Source of the DNA: Gracilibacillus halotolerans
GTDB lineage: Bacteria > Bacillota > Bacilli > Bacillales > Amphibacillaceae
Reading direction: 5' to 3'
Length of the DNA stretch: 64,000 nucleotides
Assembly (NCBI RefSeq): GCF_014206945.1
Contig: NZ_JACHON010000007.1
Coordinates: forward strand, 1 to 64,000
Shown here: one piece after another, positions 36,104 through 46,202 of the stretch
How the letters are laid out: every line of letters begins with the position of its first letter
Numbering within the stretch: the first letter of the stretch is position 1
Position numbers and translations under genes: made by a program
The notes under the pieces: generated by a model
Databases searched by the model: none
Told to the model about the DNA's origin: nothing
Seen by the model: the letters and a program-made list of their open reading frames with translations, nothing else

Positions 36104-36735
36104 TACGAGTCCTTTTCGTAGATGATCACGAAATGGTGCGGATTGGTATTAGTGCCTATTTATCTACACAAGAAGATATTGAGATTATTGGCGAAGCGGA
36201 TAATGGTCAAGATGGTTTAGATATGGCTTTAGAATTGAGACCTGACGTAATTTTAATGGACCTTGTGATGGACGGAATGGATGGGATAGAGGCAACTAAG
36301 CGGATTATCCAAGCATGGCCAGAGGCAAAGATATTGATTGTTACGAGCTTTGTAGACGATGAAAAAGTGTATCCTGCTTTAGAAGCAGGTGCGACTAGTT
36401 ATTTGTTAAAGACATCCAAGGCAGAAAATATTGCGGATGCTATTCGAAAAACGTATGCAGGAGAATCCGTTTTAGAGAAAGAAGTAACAACGAAGATGAT
36501 GAAAAATCTGCGTGCAAACAAAGAGATTCTATTGCATGAGACATTAACGAATAGAGAAACAGAGATTTTACTTCTTATCGCTGAAGGAAAAACGAATCAA
36601 GAGATAGCGGATGAACTGTATATTGCTTTAAAAACCGTAAAAGTCCATGTAAGTAATATTTTAAGTAAACTTGAGGTACAAGATAGAACGCAAGCAGCGG
36701 TTTATGCTTATCAACACAACTTAGTTGAAAAATAA
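36100..36735 (+). CDS. liaR: LiaR response regulator
   Basis: The 211-aa NarL/FixJ regulator has a receiver with DD at 8-9, Asp54 in [12 protein letters not shown] and Lys in LLKTSKAE, and a LuxR-type HTH ([40 protein letters not shown]). It activates liaIH. It overlaps liaS by 4 bases. A strong terminator and then a repeat array follow. Confidence 0.95.
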   Translation: MIRVLFVDDHEMVRIGISAYLSTQEDIEIIGEADNGQDGLDMALELRPDVILMDLVMDGMDGIEATKRIIQAWPEAKILIVTSFVDDEKVYPALEAGATSYLLKTSKAENIADAIRKTYAGESVLEKEVTTKMMKNLRANKEILLHETLTNRETEILLLIAEGKTNQEIADELYIALKTVKVHVSNILSKLEVQDRTQAAVYAYQHNLVEK

Positions 36736-36744
36736 TAGAGGGAT

Positions 36745-36773
36745 CGAGACGGAAGATACGTCTCGGTTTTTTT
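36745..36773 (+). terminator. terminator of the lia operon
   Basis: CGAGACG (36745-36751) pairs with CGTCTCG (36759-36765), then a run of T. Confidence 0.88.
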
Positions 36774-36795
36774 ATTGATTAGAGCGTCCGCAGTC

Positions 36796-36939
36796 CATAG
36801 AACACCAGCGACGGTTCATAGAGCCTCTCCACAGTTCATAGAACACCAACGACAGTTCATAGAGCCTCTCCACGGTCCATAGAACACCAACGACGGTTCA
36901 TAGAGGCTCATCACGGTTCATAGAACACCAACGATGGTA
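36796..36939 (+). repeat. 41-base-period repeat array after liaR
   Basis: CATAGA cores start at 36796, 36817, 36837, 36858, 36878, 36899 and 36919, spaced 21, 20, 21, 20, 21, 20. Two half-units alternate: CATAGAGCCTCTCCACAGTT (20) and CATAGAACACCAACGACGGT-type (21). A degenerate GATTAG at 36777 extends the pattern upstream. The array is C-rich and G-poor on the plus strand. Confidence 0.9.
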
Positions 36940-37124
36940 GATTGTACAGCCCCCCACAGCTGTTAAGCCTTACGTAAACTTAACAGAATAAACGTACCGC
37001 TTTCGCTTTTAAGTTTTATTAAAAGAATTGAAACCCATTTGGCCTTTTTTCAGTATCATTTACAAAGGGTAATAATATTGGTTTAATATGATTAAGAAAA
37101 AATGCTTTCGTTAGGGTGAATAGA

Positions 37125-37496
37125 ATGCGTAAACCAGAGGATATAAAAAAGCTAAGGAAATTAGGAGCTAGCCTCCCTAACGCTGATACGTATCATAAGG
37201 GGCTTTTTCATTTATGTAAATGGGTGACTTTCATTAGTCTTGCAATCAGCTTTCTTTTTTGGATTGCTTTATATGTTACAGGTGTTCGAGAAGTATCTAT
37301 ATATCTATTCATCACCCTGTTTATATTTGTTTTATTTCTGTATATGGCTGTAGGTGTTTGGCCATACACAATTCGAAGTGCTATTGACGTCACAAGATAT
37401 TTACAGAAAAAAGGCATGACAAAAGATCATTTAAAAAAACAATACCAACAAAGTATGCAAGATATTTTTACGAGAAATCCGTCTAAAGAAGAATAA
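37125..37496 (+). CDS. membrane protein of unknown function (first of a three-gene cluster)
   Basis: The 123-aa protein has a charged N terminus, two membrane helices (about 35-58 and 63-88) and a basic C-terminal cytoplasmic helix (KKGMTKDHLKKQY). ATG 37125 is 6 bases from AGGGTGA; GTG 37116 overlaps that site. It is followed 17 bases later by a second membrane protein, so the two are probably co-transcribed. The family is not recognised. Confidence 0.65.
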   Translation: MRKPEDIKKLRKLGASLPNADTYHKGLFHLCKWVTFISLAISFLFWIALYVTGVREVSIYLFITLFIFVLFLYMAVGVWPYTIRSAIDVTRYLQKKGMTKDHLKKQYQQSMQDIFTRNPSKEE

Positions 37497-37513
37497 TATT
37501 GGAGTTGAAACAT

Positions 37514-37993
37514 ATGAGATTATTTTTTCAAATAATTGCAGGTTTGATAGGAGCAGCTGCAATTCTTTTTAGTATCACATTTTTATTAGGAGCTGTTACA
37601 GCTTTAATCACTAAATCTTCAACACCAACAAGTATAGCAGGTCTTATTATTGGTGCTATTATATTAATTATTACTCCAGCTGTTATTGGTTTTATTCTGT
37701 TGAAATGGGCATTTACAGCCCACAAAATAGAGCGAAGGAAGTTAAATAAAAAGGAAAGAATGGTTCTTCAGCTTGCAGAAGATAGGGGCGGCAGGCTTAC
37801 TTTAACAGAGTTAGCAATGGAAACACCACTTACGTTAGAAGAAGCAAAGGATTTGCTAGATGAATGGGCAATAAAAGGCTATGCCACAATTAAGATCTCG
37901 GAAAAAGGTACTCTCGTTTATCATTTTTATGATAGTTTGACCATTAAAGAAAAGCAGGATGCTAAGGGAGTGTCGTCATTTGAACAAGGCTAA
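37514..37993 (+). CDS. two-helix membrane protein with winged-helix-like tail
   Basis: The 159-aa protein has two hydrophobic helices (about 3-28 and 40-68) and then a cytoplasmic domain: NKKERMVLQLAEDRGGRLTL, TELAMETPLTLEEAKDLLDE and WAIKGYATIKIS. This reads as a winged helix (helix, LTLTELA turn, recognition-like helix, wing). ATG 37514 is 9 bases from TTGGAG. The last bases overlap the third gene. It may be a membrane-tethered regulator, an idea based only on the pattern. Confidence 0.6.
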   Translation: MRLFFQIIAGLIGAAAILFSITFLLGAVTALITKSSTPTSIAGLIIGAIILIITPAVIGFILLKWAFTAHKIERRKLNKKERMVLQLAEDRGGRLTLTELAMETPLTLEEAKDLLDEWAIKGYATIKISEKGTLVYHFYDSLTIKEKQDAKGVSSFEQG

Positions 37994-38480
37994 ATATAGG
38001 AATCGCTGGTTGACAGACATTCGCTTCGAAGATGTTTTAACTAAAAAAGAATCAAAACATTACGCTGTTTCATTAGCACTCGGTTTTATTGGTATGATTC
38101 CTTTTATGTTTGCATGTATAAGTATGGTAATTTCCCTAAATTTAGTAGTAGCATTAGTATTTTGGAGTTTTGCGTTAGTAACATTAGGAACAGGAGTCAC
38201 TTTCATAATTATTACACATAGAAAAATTAAAAAGCGAACGGATATCTTGATTGAAAATGAAATACTCCAACGAGCGACAGCTGAACGTGGTAAATTGATA
38301 CAAGCAGATATTTATGTGCTACCATTTCCTAAAAGCCAATGTGAAAAAGTGATAGAAAAACTAACCCGCCTTGATCTTTGTGAAATACAACAATTTACAG
38401 CAACAGGAGATATCTATTTTTTCCCTCATATTACCTCTCACCAAGAAAAAATGGAAGCGAAAGGAGTTACGGAATTTTAA
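37980..38480 (+). CDS. membrane protein with winged-helix-like tail, paralogous layout
   Basis: The 166-aa protein has two helices (about 30-80) and a cytoplasmic tail of about 80 residues (LIENEILQRATAERGKLIQA, DIYVLPFPKSQCEKVIEKLT, RLDLCEIQQFTATG) with the same helix-turn-helix-wing rhythm as the gene before it. The start is uncertain: TTG 37980 lies about 10 bases after AGGGAG and overlaps the previous gene by 14 bases; ATG 37959 has no site. The family is not recognised. Confidence 0.55.
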   Translation: MNKAKYRNRWLTDIRFEDVLTKKESKHYAVSLALGFIGMIPFMFACISMVISLNLVVALVFWSFALVTLGTGVTFIIITHRKIKKRTDILIENEILQRATAERGKLIQADIYVLPFPKSQCEKVIEKLTRLDLCEIQQFTATGDIYFFPHITSHQEKMEAKGVTEF

Positions 38481-38529
38481 CGTAGAACTACCTATTATAA
38501 GGCGTTACAAGTGTGATGTTATAGAGAAT

Positions 38530-38569
38530 CCTTCATTACGGGAATTAACTAGATTAGAAGTAATGAAGG
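38530..38569. other. inverted repeat after the membrane-protein cluster
   Basis: CCTTCATTAC (38530-38539) and GTAATGAAGG (38560-38569) pair perfectly over a 20-base loop, without a T run. It could be a weak terminator or a binding site. The rest of 38481-38740 shows no gene. Confidence 0.4.
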
Positions 38570-38740
38570 GATGTACGTAACTTTAGGCATTTTTAAGTTA
38601 TAGGTGATTTTTACCATTTTATATTAAAATATTGAAATATATTACTATTAATGCTTATAATTGGATATAGCTATTGGCCAATAGTTTCCATCATAGAGTA
38701 TCCACCATACTATTTAAAATAATAGGAAGGAATGGTACCC

Positions 38741-39850
38741 ATGCGTTTGAAACACGTAATAATGATAGCGTTTACATTACTGGTAGGAAGTCTTGTTTTT
38801 GCCGAATCGACAGCTGCGATCTCCTTAGATTCAAGTAAAAGCTATAAATTAATAAACAGACACAGTGGGAAAGCTCTAGAAGTTTTCGAATGGTCGACGA
38901 ATGATGGTGGAAATGTTGTTCAGTATGATGACTTAGGTGGCCTCAATCAACAATGGAGAATTGTAAATGTTGGAGAAGGTTTCTTTAAAATTACTAATTT
39001 GCATAGTTTGAAAGCATTGGAAGTGCATGACTGGTCAACGGAAGATGGCGGAAATGTTAGTCAATGGCACGACTGGAATGCAGCTAGTCAACAATGGTCT
39101 ATCCAAGAAGTTGGTAACGGCTTTGTTAAAATAATCAACAGACATAGCGGAAAGGCACTAGAGGTATTTGATTGGTCTACTGAGAATGGCGGAAATGTTG
39201 TTCAATGGACAGATTGGGGTGGAGCAAGCCAGCAATGGAGGATTATTGAAGTCCCTCCAAGTGACACTATTACAGTACATGACACTATTGTAGTAGAAGA
39301 AGGACAAGTATTTGATGGTGAAGGAAAAAGATATGTAGCGAATCCAGATACTGTCGGGGATGGTAGTCAAGCAGAGAATCAAAAAGCGGTATTCAGGCTT
39401 GAAGATGGAGCTACTTTAAAAAATGTCGTTCTCGGTCATCCTGCTGCAGATGGAGTCCACACGTATGGAGACGTACTCGTACAGAATGTTGTTTGGGAAG
39501 ATATTGGGGAGGATGCTTTAACGATTAAAAGCCAAGGTCATGTCATTGTTAAAGGTGGAATGGCCCAGCATGGAAGTGATAAAGTCTTTCAGGTAAATGC
39601 TCCATCTACCTTTGAGATTATTAATTTTACAGCGAATAACGCTGGGAAAATGATTCGACAAAATGGAGGATCTACCTTTAAAACAAGTATTACTATCGAA
39701 GGTAGTGTTATAACGAACATGGATGAAGCGATTTTTAGAACGGATAGTAATTCAAGCGAAGTAAGAATGACGAATACAAGATACTCAAGAGTCGGTCAAA
39801 AATGGTATAACGTTAAAAATGTATCAGAAAGCGGGAACATTGAGTTTTAA
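38741..39850 (+). CDS. secreted pectate lyase (PL3) with ricin-type lectin domain
   Basis: The 369-aa secreted enzyme has a signal peptide (about 1-27), a beta-trefoil lectin domain (about 30-170) with three repeats each carrying ALEV and a Q-x-W motif (NQQWRI, SQQWSI, SQQWRI), then a PL3 catalytic domain (about 175-369; FDGEGKRYV, GDGSQAENQKAVFRLEDGAT, NVVLGHPAADGVHTYGDV, WEDIGEDALTIKS). It cleaves polygalacturonate by Ca-dependent elimination, and the lectin holds plant or algal polysaccharide. ATG 38741 is 9 bases from GGAAGG. It is a single gene with a strong terminator. Confidence 0.93.
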   Translation: MRLKHVIMIAFTLLVGSLVFAESTAAISLDSSKSYKLINRHSGKALEVFEWSTNDGGNVVQYDDLGGLNQQWRIVNVGEGFFKITNLHSLKALEVHDWSTEDGGNVSQWHDWNAASQQWSIQEVGNGFVKIINRHSGKALEVFDWSTENGGNVVQWTDWGGASQQWRIIEVPPSDTITVHDTIVVEEGQVFDGEGKRYVANPDTVGDGSQAENQKAVFRLEDGATLKNVVLGHPAADGVHTYGDVLVQNVVWEDIGEDALTIKSQGHVIVKGGMAQHGSDKVFQVNAPSTFEIINFTANNAGKMIRQNGGSTFKTSITIEGSVITNMDEAIFRTDSNSSEVRMTNTRYSRVGQKWYNVKNVSESGNIEF

Positions 39851-39861
39851 ATGATAGGAAC

Positions 39862-39894
39862 ATCCCCCGGCTATGTTTCCGGGGGATTGTTTTT
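39862..39894 (+). terminator. terminator after the pectate lyase gene
   Basis: ATCCCCCGG (39862-39870) pairs with CCGGGGGAT (39879-39887), then TGTTTTT. The T run overlaps the stop of the convergent ypmS. Confidence 0.88.
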
Positions 39895-40492
39895 ATAAAC
39901 CTAATGTTTTATTTGGAACTTTGATCCGGAAGGAAATTTGATCATTTTCTAAATCAAATTGTTGTACCTTAACTCTAAAATTACTCTTTAAATCCATTTG
40001 GGTGATTGCAATATAAATATGTTCTTCCTTTGGATTAATCGTAATCCACTCTGGTGTATCGATGCGATCATTCACATATTTTAATATTCTGTCCTGTGGG
40101 AGTCGGAGCAAACCTAACGACATATTGTTTGACTGTAAAACCAGGTCCCCATTTTCTTGAACAATAGGGTCAAACGTTATTTGGATTGGCACTTCCGCTC
40201 CAAATGCGATAATCGTACCAAGCAACTTTACTTCATCTTCCAAACTTATCATGTACGTAAAATTATCTTCCTTCGGTAGTTTACCTAGATATGCATTTGC
40301 TAGTTCACTTAAGTTGTCCTTGCCTGAACGAATGGTAAACTCTGCACCTGCATCTTCTTCAATAAATTCTTTAGTTGGATAGTCTGGACTTTCTACGGGC
40401 CAAAAAATGAATAGGAAGACTACAATGACAATACCAATATTAATGGATAGTAAAAGGAAAAAAAGTTTCTTCCAGTTGTTCCATACTCTCAT
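39893..40492 (-). CDS. ypmS: YpmS family (DUF2140) membrane protein
   Basis: The 199-aa protein has one N-terminal membrane helix (about 10-31, ending IFWPVESPDYP) and an extracellular domain (LSELANAYLGKLPKEDN, IAFGAEVPIQITFDP, LGLLRLPQDRILKYV) typical of YpmS. ATG 40492 follows AAGGGTG by 6 bases. It is paired with ypmR upstream, as in B. subtilis. The role is unknown. Confidence 0.85.
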   Translation of the reverse strand: MRVWNNWKKLFFLLLSINIGIVIVVFLFIFWPVESPDYPTKEFIEEDAGAEFTIRSGKDNLSELANAYLGKLPKEDNFTYMISLEDEVKLLGTIIAFGAEVPIQITFDPIVQENGDLVLQSNNMSLGLLRLPQDRILKYVNDRIDTPEWITINPKEEHIYIAITQMDLKSNFRVKVQQFDLENDQISFRIKVPNKTLGL

Positions 40493-40503
40493 GCTACTCA
40501 CCC

Positions 40504-41394
40504 TTACTCTGTAACGACTTCTAAATCATTTTCTAGATATTCTAACACCCTATCAGCCATCATTTGATATCCTTCATGATTAGGATGAAAGTTATCATCA
40601 GCTAAGATTGGTTCATTTACTTGATTGAAAATATCTTGCATTGGTATAAAATCAACCTGTTCGTATTTATTTACAGCCTCCAGGCTTTCATTATTCCATC
40701 CCATAATAATTTGGTCCAAAGCTTCTATATCGTTAAAATATCGCTCGAACGGATTGTAAAAGCCTAGTAAATAAATTTTTGCGTTCTCATTCATTGCCGA
40801 TATTCGTGATAAAATTTCTGAGAGTCGATGACCGTAAGGATCCCGTTCAGCATTGAAAGGCTCGACAGTAAGATTCATAAAATTATCTCTTACAATTTTC
40901 ATTACATCGTTCGCACCGATTGTAATGAGAACAATGTCAGCTTTTTCAATAGAATCTACAATTTCTTCATCATCAAGTCTATTTAATAGTTGATCAGTAC
41001 GATTTCCTCTTTTTCCAAAATTATCAAAGGTAACTTGGAAGTTTTGATCAAGTAATCTTTGTTCTAAAATCCCTACATATCCACCGTTACCCGTTTCATC
41101 CCCAACACCTTGTGTCAATGAATCACCGATAGCAACAATGTGCGTATCTTTTTTGAAAATTCGTAAAGCTTCTTTTACTGCTTCGCGAACACTATTACCG
41201 AATTCTTCTGTTTCATTGGGCTCAGCTTGTGTATAATCTTGTAGCTGTTGCTCACTTACTTCTTCCGAGGCATCTTCTTCGAGGAGATTAGATTCAATTT
41301 CTTCATTTATACTCTCCTGAGTAATGAATGTAAGGGCAACAGTTACACATACAGCAATAGCTGCTATAGATAATAAAATTTTCTTCTTTTTCAT
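40504..41394 (-). CDS. ypmR: YpmR-like SGNH/GDSL hydrolase
   Basis: The 296-aa secreted or anchored protein has an N-terminal hydrophobic segment (about 5-24), an acidic linker, then an SGNH hydrolase domain: IVAIGDSLTQGVGDE (Ser nucleophile), GKRGNRTDQL, ITIGANDV, and the catalytic DxxH pair in ADDNFHPNHEGY. It probably cleaves ester bonds of lipids or wall-linked sugars. ATG 41394 follows CAGGTG. Co-transcribed with ypmS, 11 bases apart. Confidence 0.87.
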   Translation of the reverse strand: MKKKKILLSIAAIAVCVTVALTFITQESINEEIESNLLEEDASEEVSEQQLQDYTQAEPNETEEFGNSVREAVKEALRIFKKDTHIVAIGDSLTQGVGDETGNGGYVGILEQRLLDQNFQVTFDNFGKRGNRTDQLLNRLDDEEIVDSIEKADIVLITIGANDVMKIVRDNFMNLTVEPFNAERDPYGHRLSEILSRISAMNENAKIYLLGFYNPFERYFNDIEALDQIIMGWNNESLEAVNKYEQVDFIPMQDIFNQVNEPILADDNFHPNHEGYQMMADRVLEYLENDLEVVTE

Positions 41395-41403
41395 TATGAC
41401 CAC

Positions 41404-41789
41404 ACCTGCATGCTATAATAAGTCGCATTTAATTAAATATATATTTCATTTAAAAAAGTTCACCTTTATTTGATGATAGCCTCATCATAACAAATTTTCT
41501 AATAAGAATATACGTCTCCGTGTAATAAATAATTAAGATTAAAGAGGTAGGTTCTTAGAGTATTTATTTTAACCCATACCCTAAATAATTTATTTTATAA
41601 CATGGGTATGTTCCATATAAGAATATGCAATAGAGAAGTTATTGATGATTTAGATTCTTATATCCTTTGGTTAGTGTAAATGTGGAAATGGAATACGTCA
41701 TTAAACGACGGCAAGAAATGGCAGGTTGTTAAATGAATATCATAAGAGAAGTGAAACTTTTAAAATTCTGATTGAGTTTTTTAAAAGGA
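41404..41789. other. intergenic, AT-rich, no gene seen
   Basis: It is the upstream region of ypmR on the minus strand. Near 41575-41609, CATACCC and GGGTATG form a short inverted repeat over an AT-rich loop. I see no ORF with a ribosome site until 41790. Confidence 0.5.
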
Positions 41790-41900
41790 GTGCTTTCCAA
41801 TGCAGAGAAATTATACGGTTATAACTTTGGAGATTGTTTGGACTATTATTTTTCAGGTATGAGCTTTTACTGGGCAATGGAAGAAGCCGGTGATAAATAA
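41790..41900 (+). other. possible small or decayed ORF before a strong terminator
   Basis: One frame gives a protein-like 36-residue stretch: LSNAEKLYGYNFGDCLDYYF then SGMSFYWAMEEAGDK and TAA. Its only start is a GTG fused to the AGGAG site. The well-placed ATG (41800, 10 bases after AGGAG) reads another frame that closes after 20 codons; shifting by one base inside it would join the two. A terminator follows 22 bases later, so something on this strand is transcribed. It may be a frameshifted small gene; the family is unknown. Confidence 0.35.
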
Positions 41901-41921
41901 AACTTTTTATTACGTTACAAA

Positions 41922-41970
41922 AATCGTGTTACCACCACTATGCTTAGTGACGGTAACACGATTATTTTTT
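41922..41970. terminator. strong bidirectional terminator
   Basis: AATCGTGTTACC (41922-41933) pairs perfectly with GGTAACACGATT (41952-41963). The plus strand continues ATTTTTT and the minus strand continues TTTTTG, so it can end both the small plus-strand transcript and the minus-strand metY gene. Confidence 0.9.
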
Positions 41971-42028
41971 ATCTACTGGGGTTTTGTCCCAGCCTTATTT
42001 AACTTCTTAGTCCTCAATTTCTCTAAAA

Positions 42029-43726
<1,698 letters not shown>

Positions 43727-43763
43727 TTAAGGTAAAATCTTGATGACGAAATACTCTCTAAGA

Positions 43764-43935
43764 AATAAAAAACTCTTCTTTAGATAAAGAAGAGGGTTTA
43801 CTTCATAAGTCCTCCTCTTATCTCTCAGGTAATCACCTGTAGGATGTAGCACCTTTACAATTTATATAAATTAAATTGTCGGTTGCCGGGCTTCATAGGG
43901 CCTAATCCCTCTGCCGCTCTTAATAAGAGTATTAT
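43764..43935 (-). promoter_or_regulatory. SAM-I (S-box) riboswitch with terminator, controls metY
   Basis: On the minus strand the S-box order is clear: CTTATTAAGAG, GCAGAGGGATTAGGCCC, TATGAAGCCCGGCAACC, AAGGTGCTACATCC, GATTACCTGAGAGATAAGAG. A terminator follows (43773-43782 with 43785-43794 and a T run). SAM binding should end transcription before metY. Confidence 0.93.
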
Positions 43936-43952
43936 CGTATTGAATTGCACTT

Positions 43953-43981
43953 ATTATAAACGAACGGTTCTTATTCGTCAA
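43953..43981 (-). promoter_or_regulatory. sigma-A promoter of the metY leader
   Basis: On the minus strand: TTGACG (43981-43976), a 17-base spacer, and TATAAT (43958-43953), directly upstream of the SAM riboswitch. Confidence 0.8.
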
Positions 43982-44088
43982 TCATTTATCAGAAATTTTA
44001 GAAAACTCTTTGCGCCGTGTGTACCGCACCGATTCTTAGCTAAGGCATATATATATTCTAGATACTATTTGAAGAAAGGAGATTGTTT

Positions 44089-44559
44089 ATGCCTTCACAT
44101 GATAAGAATGGATTTCAAGAATGGGGAGAGGAATTTATTCGCAAAGTAGATGCCTTGCTACACGAAACACCAGACAATAATAATATTATGAGGAAAATAG
44201 ATGATTTTTTTGAACAAGCAAAGTCCAATTTTAGCAAGATTCCAGTAGATATTTATGAAACAGATGATGAATGGTACGTTACGGCTGATTTGCCCGGAGT
44301 AAAGAAAAGCCAGTTAGATTTACGATTACATGGAAATGAAATTACGATTAAAGTGCGACATCAAGAAGATACAAAAACAGAAGACAAAATGCAAAAATAT
44401 TATTATCGAGAAAGAAAGGTTCATCATAATCAACGAACAGTCCGACTCCCTTTTTCTGTAAATAGAAAGACAGCATCCGCGCAATTTAATAATGGACAAT
44501 TAATCATAAAAGGACCGAAAGATAAAAATTCGAATTATCGACTAGAAATAGAGGATTAA
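44089..44559 (+). CDS. Hsp20/alpha-crystallin small heat-shock protein
   Basis: The 156-aa chaperone has a helical N terminus, an alpha-crystallin domain (about 58-150; PVDIYETDDEWYVTADLPGV, EITIKVRHQ, RTVRLPFSVNRKTASAQFNN, GQLIIKGPK), and a short tail without the I-x-I motif (RLEIED). It holds unfolding proteins in large oligomers. ATG 44089 is 8 bases from AAAGGAG. No CIRCE or CtsR operator is visible upstream. Confidence 0.9.
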   Translation: MPSHDKNGFQEWGEEFIRKVDALLHETPDNNNIMRKIDDFFEQAKSNFSKIPVDIYETDDEWYVTADLPGVKKSQLDLRLHGNEITIKVRHQEDTKTEDKMQKYYYRERKVHHNQRTVRLPFSVNRKTASAQFNNGQLIIKGPKDKNSNYRLEIED

Positions 44560-44676
44560 TTGGTTAACGAATAGGCAGCCTATAGAAACAGGCTGTCTAC
44601 GCTCTCTTATTCGATATTTAACAAGTGATTATGCTATATTAAGAGTAGATATATAGGAAGAAAGGGGGGACTGTTG

Positions 44677-46119
44677 TTGGTAATAACTCAATTTATCATA
44701 AGCATTATTTTATTGTTTAATATAATTTTATCTTTAACAATTGTTTTCCTAGAGCGTAAAAGTCCCACTTCTACATGGGCATGGATTATGGTTTTAACGT
44801 TTATCCCAGTACTCGGATTTATTTTATATCTTATATTTGGCAGGAAATTGAGTAATAAGCGTATCTTTACATGGGATACGAAAGCGAAGTTAGGTGTAAA
44901 AACAGCTGTTCAACATCAGCTAAGAGAACTAGAAAATAAGGATTTTTACTTAAATGATGAGAGAATGGTACCTTATGCTGATTTAATCTATTTGCATTTA
45001 CGGAACAATGATGCAATCTATACGCAAAATAACGATGTGAAAGTTCTCACAGATGGTAAACGTAAATTTGAAAATCTAATGGAAGATATCGAAAGCGCAA
45101 CAGACCATATTCATTTACAATATTATATCGTTCGTTCCGATAATTTAGGAAAAAGATTAGCGGAATTACTAATCAAGAAAGCAATGGAAGGCGTAGAAGT
45201 AAGGTTTTTATATGATGACATGGGGTCAAGACGTTTAAGTCGGAGACTAATAAAAAAGATGAAAATAGCTGGAGCCGAGGTGGAAGGTTTCTTTCCTCCT
45301 TTAATTCCAAAAGTCAATCTGAAAATCAATTATCGAAACCATCGTAAAATCGTAGTTATTGATGGGGAAATTGGTTATATCGGTGGTTTTAATATTGGAG
45401 ATGAATACTTAGGTATTGATGAGAAATTTGGATATTGGCGAGATACCCATCTAAGGTTAGAAGGTTCAGCTGTCCAGCAACTTCAGACACGTTTTATTTT
45501 GGATTGGAATCAAGCGTCAAGGAATGATATCGAGTATGAAGAGAGATATTATGCAGCAAAAAATGCTGGGGACATTGGAATGCAAATTGTATCTAGTGGA
45601 CCGGATTCTGATTATGAACAAATTAAACATGGCTACATTAAAATGATTATGTCAGCGAAAGAATATGTTTACATTCAAACACCTTATTTCATTCCCGATG
45701 ATAGCCTACTTGATGCATTGAAAATTGCCTCACTTTCAGGTGTCGATGTACGGGTAATGATACCAAACAAACCGGACCATCCTTTTGTTTATTGGGCTAC
45801 ATATTCCTACATTGGTGACTTATTACGTGCAGGAGCTAGAGCCTTTATCTATGAAAATGGATTTCTCCATGCCAAAATGATCGTTGTAGATAGCCAAATT
45901 GCATCTGTTGGTACAGCAAATATTGATATGAGAAGTTTTCGTCTTAACTTTGAAGTGAATGCTTTCTTATATAATGAAACACTTGCAGAGATGCTAGTAG
46001 ATGAATTTGAAAAAGATTTAGAGGTCTCTACAGAATTAACTTATGAAAAATACCAAGAACGCTCGATTTGGATCCGAATTAAGGAGGCTATGGCTCGCTT
46101 AATTTCTCCCATTTTATAG
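44677..46119 (+). CDS. cls: cardiolipin synthase
   Basis: The 480-aa membrane enzyme has two N-terminal helices (about 5-25 and 34-56) and two phospholipase D (HKD) motifs: NHRKIVVIDGEIGYIGGFN and LHAKMIVVDSQIASVGTANI. It joins two phosphatidylglycerol molecules into cardiolipin. It starts at one of two adjacent TTG codons; TTG 44677 is 7 bases from GGGGGG, TTG 44674 only 4. Confidence 0.95.
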   Translation: MVITQFIISIILLFNIILSLTIVFLERKSPTSTWAWIMVLTFIPVLGFILYLIFGRKLSNKRIFTWDTKAKLGVKTAVQHQLRELENKDFYLNDERMVPYADLIYLHLRNNDAIYTQNNDVKVLTDGKRKFENLMEDIESATDHIHLQYYIVRSDNLGKRLAELLIKKAMEGVEVRFLYDDMGSRRLSRRLIKKMKIAGAEVEGFFPPLIPKVNLKINYRNHRKIVVIDGEIGYIGGFNIGDEYLGIDEKFGYWRDTHLRLEGSAVQQLQTRFILDWNQASRNDIEYEERYYAAKNAGDIGMQIVSSGPDSDYEQIKHGYIKMIMSAKEYVYIQTPYFIPDDSLLDALKIASLSGVDVRVMIPNKPDHPFVYWATYSYIGDLLRAGARAFIYENGFLHAKMIVVDSQIASVGTANIDMRSFRLNFEVNAFLYNETLAEMLVDEFEKDLEVSTELTYEKYQERSIWIRIKEAMARLISPIL

Positions 46120-46202
46120 AGCGAGTTTTTATGGGAAAAACTATCACTTCTAATTTGTCTATTAACGATACTAGTCATATGCAGAGAAAGGACCGAACTA
46201 CA

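Noticed and set aside
43883-44149. 88-codon plus-strand ORF
   Set aside because: It reads backwards through the SAM riboswitch and metY promoter, then overlaps the hsp20 start in another frame.
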